Numbered from the stretch's first letter, positions 50,110 through 59,608 are shown. The stretch: DNA of 64,000 nucleotides from Bacillus sp. 03113 (GCF_006546985.1 NZ_VATK01000011.1:62001-126000), one strand, 5' to 3'. Translations and numbers: made by a program. Notes: generated from the letters alone by a model not told the origin.

Positions 50110-51211
50110 ATGGAATTAGGAGAAATTCGTAATGAACTTGAAAAAACAACTAAGCGTTTAGCGGACTTTAGGGGGTCTCTTTGACTTAGATAACAAGGAA
50201 GCACGAATTGCTGAGCTAGATGATATTATGCTGCAACCGGGATTTTGGGATGATCAGCAAGGAGCTCAAGGCGTGATAGGTGAAGCTAATGCATTGAAGG
50301 ATCAGGTAAATGAGTTTACGGATTTAAATGAAACGTATGAAAATTTAGAGCTGACTTATGAGCTTGTGAAAGAGGAAAGTGATGAAGAGCTTCTTAGTGA
50401 ATTGGTTGAAGAGCTAAATGAGTTAACAAATCGTCTCAATCAGTTTGAATTGCAGCTTCTTTTAAGCGGGCCTTATGATAAAAACAATGCGATCTTAGAG
50501 CTTCATCCTGGTGCTGGCGGAACTGAATCACAGGATTGGGGATCCATGCTTTTGCGCATGTATACACGCTGGGCGGAGAAAAAAGGTTTTAAGGTTGAAA
50601 CTTTAGATTATCTTCCTGGAGATGAAGCAGGTATTAAAAGTGTAACGCTTGCGATAAAAGGACATAATGCTTATGGCTATTTAAAAGCAGAAAAAGGGGT
50701 TCATCGTCTTGTACGTATTTCTCCTTTTGATTCCTCAGGAAGAAGACATACTTCCTTTGTCTCCTGTGAAGTGATGCCAGAGCTGTCCGATGATATTGAA
50801 ATCGAAGTTCGTACAGAAGATTTGAAAATTGACACATATCGGGCAAGTGGAGCTGGTGGTCAGCATATTAATACAACTGATTCGGCTGTAAGGATTACTC
50901 ATACACCGACTGGAACAGTTGTAACTTGCCAATCAGAGCGCTCTCAAATCAAAAACCGCGAAACAGCGATGAAAATGTTGAAAGCAAAGCTGTATCAAAA
51001 GAAAATTGAAGAGCAGGAGAAAGCGTTAGCGGAAATTCGTGGTGAGCAAAAGGATATCGGCTGGGGAAGCCAAATTCGTTCCTATGTATTCCACCCTTAT
51101 TCCATGGTGAAGGATCACCGAACGAACACAGAGGTCGGCAATGTGCAAGCTGTCATGGATGGAGATCTAAACAGCTTTATCGATGCTTTCTTGCGTTCAA
51201 AACTTAGCTAA
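50110..51211 (+). CDS. prfB: Peptide chain release factor 2, with programmed +1 frameshift
   Basis: RF2 recognises UAA and UGA and triggers peptide release. The first frame (ATG 50110, [20 protein letters not shown]) ends after 24 codons at CTT TGA (50179-50184). A Shine-Dalgarno-like AGGGGGT lies just upstream and the slippage site CTT-T-GAC follows, as in other prfB genes. Skipping T50182 continues [14 protein letters not shown] and gives 366 residues with [14 protein letters not shown] (codon recognition) and [18 protein letters not shown] (GGQ catalytic motif). The frameshift senses low RF2. Coding is join(50110-50181, 50183-51211). Confidence 0.97.
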
Positions 51212-51307
51212 TGTATATGCTATTTTTCTCAAGACTATATTTAAAAGCGTAGTTGTTTTTTGAGCATTTTTTGTTCGATATCACTTATAAACAAACATAT
51301 TATATGG

Positions 51308-51345
51308 AAAAGCCCTTGCTGAATTTTTGGCAAAGGCTTTTTTTT
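51308..51345 (+). terminator. Terminator after prfB
   Basis: AAAAGCCCTTGC pairs with GCAAAGGCTTTT (one mismatch), followed by a long T-run. Confidence 0.8.
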
Positions 51346-51424
51346 ATGGAAATAGTTAAATTGGTTTTTGGTTGAGGCAAATTGTAGTTAAACAAAAGGT
51401 TGTTTTAGAGGTTTATTTTTTTCT

Positions 51425-51730
51425 TCATTTGATTGATTTTTTTTCGCAAAGACCTGTTTTTTCACTTAAGTACTCTATATTTATTTTGGTACTTGTTATC
51501 TCGTTGGAAATGGTTAAAAAGACATTTTCGTGCTGTTCAAGCTGATCTTCAATATGCTTAAAATGACTTCTAAATTCTGATGCATGATTGTCCATCTTTT
51601 CGTGGAGATCAGTGAGTAGTTCTCCGTGTGATTTTAAATGTTGTACTTGTTCAGTGAGTAACTCTCCATGTTTTTGGAGTGTTTTTCCTTGCTCAGTTAA
51701 AAGTCGTAAAATTTCTTGAAGCATGTCCAT
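51425..51730 (-). CDS. Small coiled-coil protein with short repeats
   Basis: This 101-residue protein is a predicted coiled coil built on an 18-19-residue repeat: LLTEQGKTLQKHGELLTEQV then LKSHGELLTDLHEKM, with heptad leucines continuing to the end (HIEDQLEQHENVFLTISNEI). There is no membrane segment. I do not recognise the family. ATG 51730 is used with AGGAGGTG seven bases upstream; a GTG inside that site (51739) is unlikely. It is a single gene between prfB and the YitT gene. Confidence 0.7.
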   Translation of the reverse strand: MDMLQEILRLLTEQGKTLQKHGELLTEQVQHLKSHGELLTDLHEKMDNHASEFRSHFKHIEDQLEQHENVFLTISNEITSTKINIEYLSEKTGLCEKKSIK

Positions 51731-51831
51731 ATTGTTCACCTCCTATTAGAGAGTATATCATAGGAGTATGAAGCAGTTCGATAGGATCTCTTTATTATAC
51801 GATATCCCTTTAATACGGTAGTGGAATGGTA

Positions 51832-51860
51832 TTTACAGGGGAAATTGGACATGCTATACT
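51832..51860 (+). promoter_or_regulatory. SigA promoter of the YitT-family gene
   Basis: TTTACA (51832-51837), 17 bases, TATACT (51855-51860), with TG at the extended -10 position. Confidence 0.75.
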
Positions 51861-51943
51861 CTCGAACGGGATTAATGAGAACATGATCGAATAAGGGATT
51901 GTGAAAAGATATGAGAAAAATTTCGGGAGGTTACGTTGTTAGC

Positions 51944-52777
51944 ATGTCAAAAGAAAGAGTTTTGGAAATTATTTATGTTTTAATAGGAGCAGCGGTGGTA
52001 GCGTTGACGTTTAATGTATTTTTGCTGCCTAATCGTGTGGCTTCAGGAGGAGTAAGTGGGATTAGTACGATTTTACATGCACTAGTAGGCTGGGAGCCAG
52101 CGTATGTGCAGTGGGCATTTAACATTCCACTTTTTATAGCGGGTGTTATTTTTTTAGGAAAGCAATTTGGTTTAAAAACACTTGTTGGGACAATATTTGT
52201 TCCGTTAGTGGTTTATGCTACAAAGGATTTGGATCCATGGACGAATGATCCTCTTCTCGCTGCTTTATTTGGAGGAATTGGGATCGGGATAGGAATTGGT
52301 ATTGTTTTTAGAGGAAAGGCTTCAACAGGAGGGACTGATCTTGCTGCTCAGATTATTCATAAGTATTTTGGACTCTCCTTAGGTACGTGTGTCGCAATCA
52401 TTGATGGAATGATCGTATTAACAGCAGCTATTGTATTTGATATTGAACAAGGTCTATACGCACTTATTGCTCTTTTTGTTACTAGTAAGACTATTGATTT
52501 GGTCCAGATTGGCCTTGGGCGATCAAAGATGACCATTATCATTACAGAAAAACAATTAGAGGTGCGGAAAGCGATTTTGGAAAAGATTGATCGAGGTGTC
52601 ACGAAGCTTCCTGCTTTTGGAGGCTACACAGATCAAGAACGTCCTATTTTAATGTGTGTGGTAGATCAAACCGAGTTTACAAAATTAAAACAATTGGTCA
52701 AGTCTATTGATTCTTCTGCCTTTATTATTGTGACAGATGCTTTTGAGGTGTTAGGTAAGGGTTTCAAAGGGGCGTAG
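51944..52777 (+). CDS. yvjA: YitT family membrane protein (YvjA)
   Basis: This 277-residue protein has about five membrane helices with the family motif VFLLPNRVASGGVSGISTIL, then GGIGIGIGIGIVFRGKASTGGTDL split over the fourth helix, and a C-terminal DUF2179 domain (VTKLPAFGGYTDQERPILMC, SAFIIVTDAFEVLGKGF). DUF2179 may bind a nucleotide ligand; the protein's function is not known. ATG 51944 follows GGGAGG at 13 bases; an in-frame ATG at 51911 lacks a good site. The position near prfB and cccB is that of B. subtilis yvjA. Confidence 0.85.
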   Translation: MSKERVLEIIYVLIGAAVVALTFNVFLLPNRVASGGVSGISTILHALVGWEPAYVQWAFNIPLFIAGVIFLGKQFGLKTLVGTIFVPLVVYATKDLDPWTNDPLLAALFGGIGIGIGIGIVFRGKASTGGTDLAAQIIHKYFGLSLGTCVAIIDGMIVLTAAIVFDIEQGLYALIALFVTSKTIDLVQIGLGRSKMTIIITEKQLEVRKAILEKIDRGVTKLPAFGGYTDQERPILMCVVDQTEFTKLKQLVKSIDSSAFIIVTDAFEVLGKGFKGA

Positions 52778-52780
52778 AAT

Positions 52781-52789
52781 TGGTATAAT
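52781..52789 (+). promoter_or_regulatory. Extended -10 promoter for cytochrome c-551
   Basis: TGGTATAAT lies just after the YitT stop and about 40 bases before the cccB start; the -35 is weak. Confidence 0.5.
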
Positions 52790-52831
52790 AGATTGAAGAA
52801 TAAACAGGTTCATTTGGACTGGGGGAATAAT

Positions 52832-53143
52832 GTGAAGAAAACTCTTGTAGTACTAATTATTGGAACTTCATTTATGCTTGCAGCATGCGGTGGGGGGAAA
52901 TCATCAGATAATGCCTCTGCAGGGGATCCTGAAAAACTATATAAACAAAATTGTTCAACCTGTCACGGCGGTAATCTGGAAGGAAATATTGGTCCAGCCC
53001 TAAATAATATTGGCTCAGAGCTTTCAAAAGAAGATATTGAGAAAATTATTGCAGAAGGAAAAGGAAGCATGCCTAGTGGTATTATAAAAGGCGAAGATGC
53101 TTCAGCTGTAGCGGAGTGGCTATCCGAAAAAAATAATGAATAG
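52832..53143 (+). CDS. cccB: Cytochrome c-551, lipid-anchored
   Basis: This is a small c-type cytochrome held outside the membrane by a lipid anchor, carrying electrons in respiration. The 103 residues start with a lipoprotein signal (MKKTLVVLIIGTSFMLAAC, Cys19), then a linker and the haem-binding motif Cys41-Ser-Thr-Cys44-His45, with Met in GSMPSGI as likely second haem ligand. GTG 52832 is chosen because GGGGGAA precedes it. The gene lies just before ftsE as in B. subtilis. Confidence 0.94.
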   Translation: MKKTLVVLIIGTSFMLAACGGGKSSDNASAGDPEKLYKQNCSTCHGGNLEGNIGPALNNIGSELSKEDIEKIIAEGKGSMPSGIIKGEDASAVAEWLSEKNNE

Positions 53144-53209
53144 TCGGCAGTTAGGTGAAACAAATGGAAAGGCGTATAAATGTTGTGCCTTACATAAATC
53201 GATTGAGAA

Positions 53210-53243
53210 AAGGGAGACCGTAATGGCTCCTTTCTTTTTTTTG
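53210..53243 (+). terminator. Terminator after cccB
   Basis: GGAGACC (one bulged A) pairs with GGCTCC-type GG-CTCC (53213-53230), followed by TTTCTTTTTTTT. Confidence 0.65.
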
Positions 53244-53596
53244 TGGAATATAACGTAGGTTTGTTAACGTAAGCGGTGGCCAAACACTCCTTCCTATAGA
53301 CGTTAGTCTATCCTATATTCCTTATTTTCCTTCTTTTTCTTCAGGAGCTGTTCGTTATTCAGCAAGTTAGGGATGTCAATCGGTTACTAAATTATCGGAA
53401 AATTCCAATCTATTTATATGCATTTGAAAAGAAAATGTAATATTTTTATACGTTTTTTTGACGCATGATGATGATATAATGGTTTGTATGAGAAAAGAAA
53501 CGTGTAAATTGTAGAAGATTGTCAATATGTAAATGGAAGATGTCGAATTTTATAGAATAAGAGCATAATATAAATTTAAAACACTAGGTGATATAA
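53244..53596 (+). promoter_or_regulatory. ftsE upstream region with extended -10 promoter
   Basis: TGATATAAT (53472-53480) is an extended -10 about 115 bases before ftsE. TTGACG just upstream is only 11 bases away and cannot be its -35. The rest of the gap shows no gene or strong hairpin. Confidence 0.5.
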
Positions 53597-54283
53597 ATGA
53601 TTGAAATGCAAGATGTCCATAAAAAATACCCAAATGGCGTTTCAGCTGCAAATGGGATTGATATAGTAATTGAGCAAGGGGAATTTGTCTATGTAGTCGG
53701 CCCAAGTGGTGCTGGGAAGTCTACATTTATTAAAATGATGTATCGTGAAGAGACTCCCACAAAGGGGAATATTTTAATAAATGGCATGAATTTAGCTATG
53801 CTTAAATCGAAAAAAGTGCCGCTTTTAAGAAGAAGCATGGGGGTCGTCTTTCAGGATTTCAAACTTCTTCCAACCTTAACGGTATTTGAAAATGTTGCTT
53901 TTGCTTTAGAAGTAATTGAAGAGCAGCCTAAGAATATAAAGAAAAAAGTGATGGATACACTAGATCTCGTTGGGTTAAAGCATAAAGCAAGAATGCTTCC
54001 AACTGAATTGTCAGGCGGAGAACAACAACGTATTTCGATTGCTCGTTCTATAGTCAATTCTCCAAAGCTAGTGATTGCGGATGAACCTACTGGAAACTTA
54101 GATCCAGAAACCTCTTGGGAAATTATGAATATTTTTGAAGAAATTAATACAAGAGGGACAACCATCGTGATGGCAACACATAATAAGGATATTGTAAATA
54201 CGATCAAGCATCGTGTTATTGCCATTGAGGGCGGAAAAATAGTACGGGATGAAAAAAGAGGAGATTATGGTTATGAAATCTAG
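53597..54283 (+). CDS. ftsE: Cell division ABC transporter ATPase FtsE
   Basis: FtsE with FtsX forms an ABC complex that activates peptidoglycan hydrolases; in B. subtilis its target is CwlO. The 228 residues contain Walker A VGPSGAGKSTFIK at about 35-47, VVFQDFKLLPTLTVFENV, signature LSGGEQQRISIARSI and Walker B LVIADEPTGNLDPETS. It starts at ATG 53597 and overlaps ftsX by 11 bases. The next gene after ftsX encodes a coiled-coil M23 hydrolase, a likely effector. Confidence 0.97.
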   Translation: MIEMQDVHKKYPNGVSAANGIDIVIEQGEFVYVVGPSGAGKSTFIKMMYREETPTKGNILINGMNLAMLKSKKVPLLRRSMGVVFQDFKLLPTLTVFENVAFALEVIEEQPKNIKKKVMDTLDLVGLKHKARMLPTELSGGEQQRISIARSIVNSPKLVIADEPTGNLDPETSWEIMNIFEEINTRGTTIVMATHNKDIVNTIKHRVIAIEGGKIVRDEKRGDYGYEI

Positions 54284-55166
54284 AACCTTTCGCCGTCATA
54301 TAAGAGAAAGCTTAAAAAGCTTAAGCAGAAATGGTTGGATGACCTTCGCTTCTGTCAGTGCTGTGACGATTACACTAATATTAGTTGGTATCTTTTTCGT
54401 CATTATGATGAATCTCAATAAGGTAGCTTCGACCATTGAAGAGGACGTTGAAATTCGCGTTCACATTGACGTTGCTAGTAATGGCACGGATCATCAAACA
54501 TTGAAGAATGCGATTGAACAACTTCCTGAGGTAAAAAGTGTACGTTTTTCTTCGAAACAAAAAGAATTGGATAATCTTATTAAGAGCACAGGTGATGAAG
54601 GGGAAGCCTTTAAGATGTTCGAACAGGATAATCCATTAAACGATGTCTTTATCGTTAAGACAAAAAACCCAGCAGATACGATTAAGGCTGCAAAGAAAAT
54701 AGAAAACATGGATTATGTTTCAAAAGTAAGATATGGGCAAGGTAAGGTAGAAAAACTATTTAATTTTATTAAAGTAAGTAGAAATGTAGGAATGGTCCTT
54801 ATTGTGGGACTGTTGTTTACGGCAATGTTTTTAATTTCAAACACGATTAAAATTACAATCGTTGCTAGAAGAAAAGAAATAGAGATTATGAAATTAGTAG
54901 GAGCAACTAATGCCTTTATTCGTTGGCCGTTTTTTCTTGAAGGACTTTGGCTTGGGATATTAGGATCCTTCATTCCAATCACAGTTGTTGCGACGATTTA
55001 TTACAATGCTTATGAATATGTTGCACCAAGGCTTGAAGGGAATTTTATTGAAATACTGCATTATAGCCCATTTGTTTATCAAGTATCGGCTCTCCTTATC
55101 TTAATGGGGTCATGCATAGGCGTTTGGGGAAGTGTTATGTCCGTTAGAAAATTTTTAAAAGTTTAA
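54273..55166 (+). CDS. ftsX: Cell division ABC transporter permease FtsX
   Basis: FtsX is the four-helix membrane partner of FtsE, with a large external domain between helices 1 and 2 that contacts the hydrolase. The 297 residues start MKSRTFRRHIRESLKSLSRNG, have the first helix at SVSAVTITLILVGIFFVIM, then about 110 external residues (EEDVEIRVHIDV), and three C-terminal helices with RRKEIEIMKLVGATNAFIRWPF. ATG 54273 is chosen because AAGAGGAG lies nine bases upstream inside ftsE. Confidence 0.96.
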   Translation: MKSRTFRRHIRESLKSLSRNGWMTFASVSAVTITLILVGIFFVIMMNLNKVASTIEEDVEIRVHIDVASNGTDHQTLKNAIEQLPEVKSVRFSSKQKELDNLIKSTGDEGEAFKMFEQDNPLNDVFIVKTKNPADTIKAAKKIENMDYVSKVRYGQGKVEKLFNFIKVSRNVGMVLIVGLLFTAMFLISNTIKITIVARRKEIEIMKLVGATNAFIRWPFFLEGLWLGILGSFIPITVVATIYYNAYEYVAPRLEGNFIEILHYSPFVYQVSALLILMGSCIGVWGSVMSVRKFLKV

Positions 55167-55171
55167 TGATC

Positions 55172-55218
55172 AAGTGCCTGTGGAAAAGACATTTTCCATT
55201 TGGCACTTTCATTTTTCT
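55172..55218 (+). terminator. Terminator after ftsX
   Basis: AAGTGCC (55172-55178) pairs with GGCACTT (55202-55208), with TGGAAAA/TTTTCCA pairing inside and a T-rich tail. Confidence 0.75.
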
Positions 55219-55314
55219 CTTTGGAAAATTAGGGATATTTACCTATTTTTAATAAGAGATACATAGATTTTCAAATTAAGGTGTGTGAATTTTGGAAAGG
55301 AGAAAGCGGAAGAA

Positions 55315-56664
55315 TTGAAAAAATCAATCCTATCATTATCAGTTGTTGCAACCATTGGAATCAGCAGTGTCTTTACTAGCAGTATTCCCACTGTATCAGC
55401 TGCTTCCAAAATAGATGAGTTAACAAAGAAAAAAACAGACATTGAAAACCAGCAATCGAGTGTTGATTCCCAAATTAATAGTAAAGATACTGAAATTTCC
55501 AACCTGCAAACCGAACAAGACAAAGTCAAGCAAGAGCTTGAACGTTTAGATCGATCAATTGGAGATGCTGAAGCCAAAATTGATGAAAGAACAAAACAGA
55601 TTGAAACAACACAAAATGAAATTAACCAGCTTAAAAGTGAGATTGCCGTTATAATCGATCGAATTAATAAGCGAAATGAATTGCTTAAAGAAAGAGCTCG
55701 TTCGTATCAAGAAACGGGTGGAGTGATCAGTTACATAGATGTATTAATGGGTGCTCAGAGTTTTGGTAACTTTGTGGATCGAGTAGACGCAGTAGCAACC
55801 ATTGTGGAAGCGGACCAAAGGATTCTTCGTGAACATAATGCCGATAAAGAGCTACTGGAGCAAAAGCAGGCTAAAGTAGAAACAGATTTAGCGAATCTTG
55901 AAAAAATGTTAAGTGACCTTGAGCGTTTAAGAGCAAACTTAGGTGTTCAAAAATCGCAAAAGGATCAACTAATGGCAAGTCTTGTTACGCAAGAAAATCA
56001 TGCGAATGAAGAAAAAATATCTCTTGAAGAGGAACAAGCCATCCTTGCTTCTCAAAAAGTAGCGATGGAAAAAGCGATTCAATTAGAAAAACAGCGTCAG
56101 GAAGAGCTTGCAAGACAGGCTGAATTAGCTAGACAAGCTGAAGCTGCTAGACAAGCTGAGCTAGCAAAACAAAAGGCGAGTCAAAGCCAGAACAAAACGA
56201 CAAGCAGCCAATCAAACAGCTCATCATCGAATACTGGTAAAGTTGCAGCGGCACCTCCAGTATCAGGTGGTGTGTTTACGAAACCAGCCGCTGGCTATAT
56301 TTCGTCAGGCTTTGGCCAGCGTGATGGTGAGTTTCATGCTGGAGTGGATATTGCAGCCGGTGGGGCGGTTCCTATTGTAGCTGCTGCTGATGGCGTAGTC
56401 ATTCGTTCAGAATTTTCTTCAAGCTATGGAAACGTGGTGTATATTTCCCATTCGATTAACGGACAAATTTACACAACGGTTTATGCACATATGAGCAGCC
56501 GTACGATTGGGAATGGAGAAATTGTTTCAAAAGGACAGCAGCTTGGTTATATGGGAAATACAGGTCATTCATTTGGACAGCATCTGCATTTTGAATTGCA
56601 TAAGGGTCCATGGAATTACGAGAAATCCAATGCAATCAATCCTGTAGGCATTGTTCCGATGTAA
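55315..56664 (+). CDS. Secreted coiled-coil M23 peptidoglycan endopeptidase (EnvC/PcsB-like)
   Basis: This 449-residue secreted protein has a signal peptide (SILSLSVVATIGISSVF...SAA), a long coiled coil of about 220 residues with the hinge ARSYQETGGVISYIDVLMGA seen in CwlO/PcsB proteins, an Ala/Glu-rich linker of ELARQA-like repeats, a Ser/Asn spacer, and a LytM/M23 metallopeptidase domain. The zinc ligands His341 and Asp345 (FHAGVDIA) and His423/His425 (HLHFEL) are present, so it should be active, unlike E. coli EnvC. TTG 55315 is chosen as start. Position after ftsEX suggests it is the hydrolase controlled by FtsEX. Confidence 0.9.
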   Translation: MKKSILSLSVVATIGISSVFTSSIPTVSAASKIDELTKKKTDIENQQSSVDSQINSKDTEISNLQTEQDKVKQELERLDRSIGDAEAKIDERTKQIETTQNEINQLKSEIAVIIDRINKRNELLKERARSYQETGGVISYIDVLMGAQSFGNFVDRVDAVATIVEADQRILREHNADKELLEQKQAKVETDLANLEKMLSDLERLRANLGVQKSQKDQLMASLVTQENHANEEKISLEEEQAILASQKVAMEKAIQLEKQRQEELARQAELARQAEAARQAELAKQKASQSQNKTTSSQSNSSSSNTGKVAAAPPVSGGVFTKPAAGYISSGFGQRDGEFHAGVDIAAGGAVPIVAAADGVVIRSEFSSSYGNVVYISHSINGQIYTTVYAHMSSRTIGNGEIVSKGQQLGYMGNTGHSFGQHLHFELHKGPWNYEKSNAINPVGIVPM

Positions 56665-56702
56665 ATCGTTAACAATACATTTAATAATAAAAGAATACAT
56701 AA

Positions 56703-56737
56703 AACAGCTTGGGATCATACCCAAGCTGTTTTTTTTA
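56703..56737 (+). terminator. Terminator after the M23 gene
   Basis: AACAGCTTGGG pairs perfectly with CCCAAGCTGTT and is followed by a T-run. Confidence 0.88.
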
Positions 56738-56851
56738 GAAAAGAAAGGAAGTCTTATGGAAAAGGAAGAATCATTTTTTTATAGAATAGTTTAAGAAAGT
56801 GAGAAAAGTCACTAATTTCAAAAAAATATGTCGGACTTTCTAACATGTTTA

Positions 56852-56879
56852 TTGTTTATTTCAGAAATATATGTATAAT
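56852..56879 (+). promoter_or_regulatory. Possible put operon promoter
   Basis: TTGTTT (56852-56857), 16 bases, TATAAT (56874-56879). The palindromes at 56894-56940 would lie just downstream of its start point. No -24/-12 (TGGCAC-N5-TTGC) sigma-54 promoter was found between 56740 and 56980. Confidence 0.45.
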
Positions 56880-56893
56880 CAAAATTATCGATA

Positions 56894-56941
56894 AAACAAA
56901 TTTGTTTAAAAATATTCCTCGTTTGAACACATTTGTTCAAA
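56894..56941. promoter_or_regulatory. Two palindromic operator candidates upstream of putB
   Basis: AAACAAATTTGTTT (56894-56907) is a perfect palindrome; TTTGAACACATTTGTTCAAA (56922-56941) is a near-perfect one. They share the half-site TTTGTTYAAA, whose copies start at 56901 and 56932, 31 bases or three helical turns apart. A regulator of proline catabolism such as the product of the gene at 59773 is the natural candidate. Confidence 0.55.
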
Positions 56942-56981
56942 ATGATGAAGTCAGATATTTCTGAGAGAATTGGAGGTTTTT

Positions 56982-57899
56982 ATGTTGGAGCTGCTGATGA
57001 GAAATATGTTTCAATCGTTAGGAAAAAATACCGCAGCTAATAAATTGGCAAAAAAATATGGCTTGCGTTTTGGGGCGAGTCGGTTTGTTGCAGGTGATTC
57101 TATTCAAACAGCAATTCAAGCAGTGAAAGAATTGAATCGAGACGGCAAGGTGGTAACCTTAGATCATTTAGGTGAATTTGTTTATACGGAAGCAGAAGCG
57201 AATGAGTCAGCAGATATGTGTATTAAAACGCTTGATGCTATTGCAGAATCAGGTGTTCAATCCAATCTCTCGCTAAAGATGACTTCATTAGGTCTAGATA
57301 TTAGTAAAGAGCTTTGCATGGCAAATATGAGAAGAATTCTCGATGTTGCGAAAAAACATCAAAATTTTGTACGAATTGATATGGAGGATTATGCACATTG
57401 CCAAGTTTCTGTAGATATTTATAAAGAATTGCGCGAGGAGTATGAGAATGTCGGTCTTGTTCTTCAAGCTTACTTATATAGAACAGAAAAGGATATTGAT
57501 GAATTAAAGGCATACAAAGCGAATCTTCGCTTAGTAAAAGGAGCCTATAAGGAATCACCTGAGGTAGCTTTCCCACTAAAAAAAGATGTCGATGAGAATT
57601 ATAAAGCGAATATTAAGCAGCATTTATTAAACGGAAACTATACGGCAATTGCGAGTCATGATGAAAAAATCATTGATTACGCAAAATCCATTATTCAAGA
57701 TCATGACATTCCAAAGGATCAATTTGAATTTCAAATGTTATATGGAATTTGTGTAGACCTTCAGAATAAGCTTGTAAATGAAGGATATAAAATGCGGATT
57801 TATGTTCCATATGGCATGGACTGGTTCGGTTATTTTATGCGTCGTTTAGCGGAAAGACCTGCAAATGTTTGGTTTGTATTAAAAAGTTTATTTAAATAA
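56982..57899 (+). CDS. putB: Proline dehydrogenase
   Basis: This FAD enzyme oxidises proline to pyrroline-5-carboxylate, feeding electrons to the respiratory chain. The 305 residues are the usual size of the monofunctional bacillar form. Motifs: [51 protein letters not shown] and [24 protein letters not shown] 56982 has GGAGG five bases upstream; a TTG at 56970 precedes that site. It is 26 bases before the P5C dehydrogenase gene. Confidence 0.96.
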   Translation: MLELLMRNMFQSLGKNTAANKLAKKYGLRFGASRFVAGDSIQTAIQAVKELNRDGKVVTLDHLGEFVYTEAEANESADMCIKTLDAIAESGVQSNLSLKMTSLGLDISKELCMANMRRILDVAKKHQNFVRIDMEDYAHCQVSVDIYKELREEYENVGLVLQAYLYRTEKDIDELKAYKANLRLVKGAYKESPEVAFPLKKDVDENYKANIKQHLLNGNYTAIASHDEKIIDYAKSIIQDHDIPKDQFEFQMLYGICVDLQNKLVNEGYKMRIYVPYGMDWFGYFMRRLAERPANVWFVLKSLFK

Positions 57900-57925
57900 G
57901 ATTACATAGGGAGAGGGATAAAATC

Positions 57926-59494
57926 ATGACAACAAATACTCAAAAAGCTCCATATAAAAATGAGGCATTAACAGATTTTTCGATTGAAGAAAATAAAAAA
58001 GCGATACAAGAGGCGATTGTGAAGGCAAAAGCAGCTCTCGGACAAAAATATCCTTTATATATCGGTGAAGAAAAAATCTATACAGAAGAAAAAATCATTT
58101 CGATAAACCCAGGAAATTTAGACGAAGTTATTGGTTCTGTAAGTAAAGGAACGCAAGAATTAGCAGAAAAAGCAATGCAAGTAGCAGTTGAAACGTTTGA
58201 AACGTGGAAAAAAGTTTCTCCGGCAGAGCGTGCAGAATATTTATTTAAAGCAGCTGATTTAATGCGTCAGCGTAAGCATGAGTTTTCTTCTTTACTTGTG
58301 CTTGAATCAGGGAAGAACTGGGTGGAAGCAGATGCTGATACAGCTGAAGCGATTGATTTCTTAGAATTTTATGCCCGCGAAATGATCCGTCTAAGTGAAA
58401 CAAGTATTCATCAGCCTTTAACACAGATTGCCGGAGAAGAAAATAAAATGACGTATATTCCGCTAGGTGTTGGCATCGTTATTTCACCATTTAACTTCCC
58501 GCTTGCGATTATGGCAGGTACAGCGGTTGCTGGAATTGTAACTGGAAATACAGTCATCTTAAAGCCGGCAGATAATACACCAGTCATTGCAGCTAAGTTT
58601 GTAGAATTAATGGAAGAAGCAGGATTGCCAAAAGGGGTCCTGAGCTACATTCCTGGGGATGCTTTAGAAGTTGGCGAATATTTAGTTGAACATCCGAAAA
58701 CACGCTTTATCTCATTTACTGGATCACGTGCAGTTGGCTGCCGTATTTACGAAAAAGCTTCTAAGGTACAGGAAGGACAAATCTGGTTAAAGCGTGTGGT
58801 TGCTGAAATGGGTGGGAAAGATGGCATTGTTGTCGATGAAACAGCTGATTTAGATGCTGCAGCAACAGCTATCGTAGCAGCAGCATTCGGTTTCCAAGGA
58901 CAAAAATGTTCTGCTGGTTCTAGAGCTATTATTGTTGATTCTGCTTATGACGAAGTAGTAGGGAAAGTCATTGAATTAACGAAAAACTTAACCATTGGAT
59001 TGCCTGAAGAAAATGCTCCAGTTGGTCCAGTCATCGACCAAAAATCAGTAGATAAAATTATGAAATATATCGAAATTGGAAAAGAAGAAGGAACGCTTGT
59101 TGTGGGTGGTTCAAAAGCAGATGGAAATGGTTTTTACATTGAACCAACGGTTTTTGTCGGTGTAAGCCCAGAAGCTCGTATTATGAAGGAAGAAATTTTT
59201 GGTCCAGTTTTGGCAATCTCAAAAGCAGCAGACTGGAAAGAAGCCATCGATATTTTTAATAACACAGAATATGGTCTGACAGGCTCATTTTTCTCTCAAG
59301 AAGATGCAAGAATTGAATATGCATTAGAAACACAGCATTGCGGAAATCTATACATTAATAAAAAATGTACAGGTGCTTTAGTTGGTGCACAACCGTTTGG
59401 CGGATTTAATATGTCTGGAACTGACTCTAAGGCAGGCGGCTATGATTATTTATTATTATTTACGCAAGGCAAGCTTACATCTAGAAAATTTTAA
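57926..59494 (+). CDS. putC: 1-pyrroline-5-carboxylate dehydrogenase
   Basis: This NAD-dependent aldehyde dehydrogenase converts glutamate semialdehyde to glutamate, the second step of proline use. The 522 residues have [20 protein letters not shown], the NAD-binding [15 protein letters not shown], the catalytic glutamate in [10 protein letters not shown], and the catalytic cysteine in [12 protein letters not shown]. Genes of this type are named putC or rocA; the adjacency to putB supports putC. A strong terminator follows. Confidence 0.95.
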   Translation: MTTNTQKAPYKNEALTDFSIEENKKAIQEAIVKAKAALGQKYPLYIGEEKIYTEEKIISINPGNLDEVIGSVSKGTQELAEKAMQVAVETFETWKKVSPAERAEYLFKAADLMRQRKHEFSSLLVLESGKNWVEADADTAEAIDFLEFYAREMIRLSETSIHQPLTQIAGEENKMTYIPLGVGIVISPFNFPLAIMAGTAVAGIVTGNTVILKPADNTPVIAAKFVELMEEAGLPKGVLSYIPGDALEVGEYLVEHPKTRFISFTGSRAVGCRIYEKASKVQEGQIWLKRVVAEMGGKDGIVVDETADLDAAATAIVAAAFGFQGQKCSAGSRAIIVDSAYDEVVGKVIELTKNLTIGLPEENAPVGPVIDQKSVDKIMKYIEIGKEEGTLVVGGSKADGNGFYIEPTVFVGVSPEARIMKEEIFGPVLAISKAADWKEAIDIFNNTEYGLTGSFFSQEDARIEYALETQHCGNLYINKKCTGALVGAQPFGGFNMSGTDSKAGGYDYLLLFTQGKLTSRKF

Positions 59495-59558
59495 GAAGAT
59501 GGAAATGCTGTTTGATTGGCGAGAAAAATCTTAATAATAAAATACTTGATTTTTAGCT

Positions 59559-59608
59559 TAATGAAGCTGTAAACCTTTACTTAAGGGTTTCAGCTTCATT
59601 ATTTTTAT
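59559..59608 (+). terminator. Terminator after putC
   Basis: AATGAAGCTG-TAAACC (59560 onward) pairs with GGTTT-CAGCTTCATT (to 59600) and is followed by ATTTTT. Confidence 0.85.

Noticed and set aside
50182-50184. In-frame TGA as a nonsense mutation in prfB
   Set aside because: It is the conserved autoregulatory frameshift site with CTT-TGA-C and an upstream Shine-Dalgarno-like sequence.
56740-56981. Sigma-54 promoter before putB
   Set aside because: No TGGCAC-N5-TTGC-like pair was found, although the regulator resembles sigma-54 activators.
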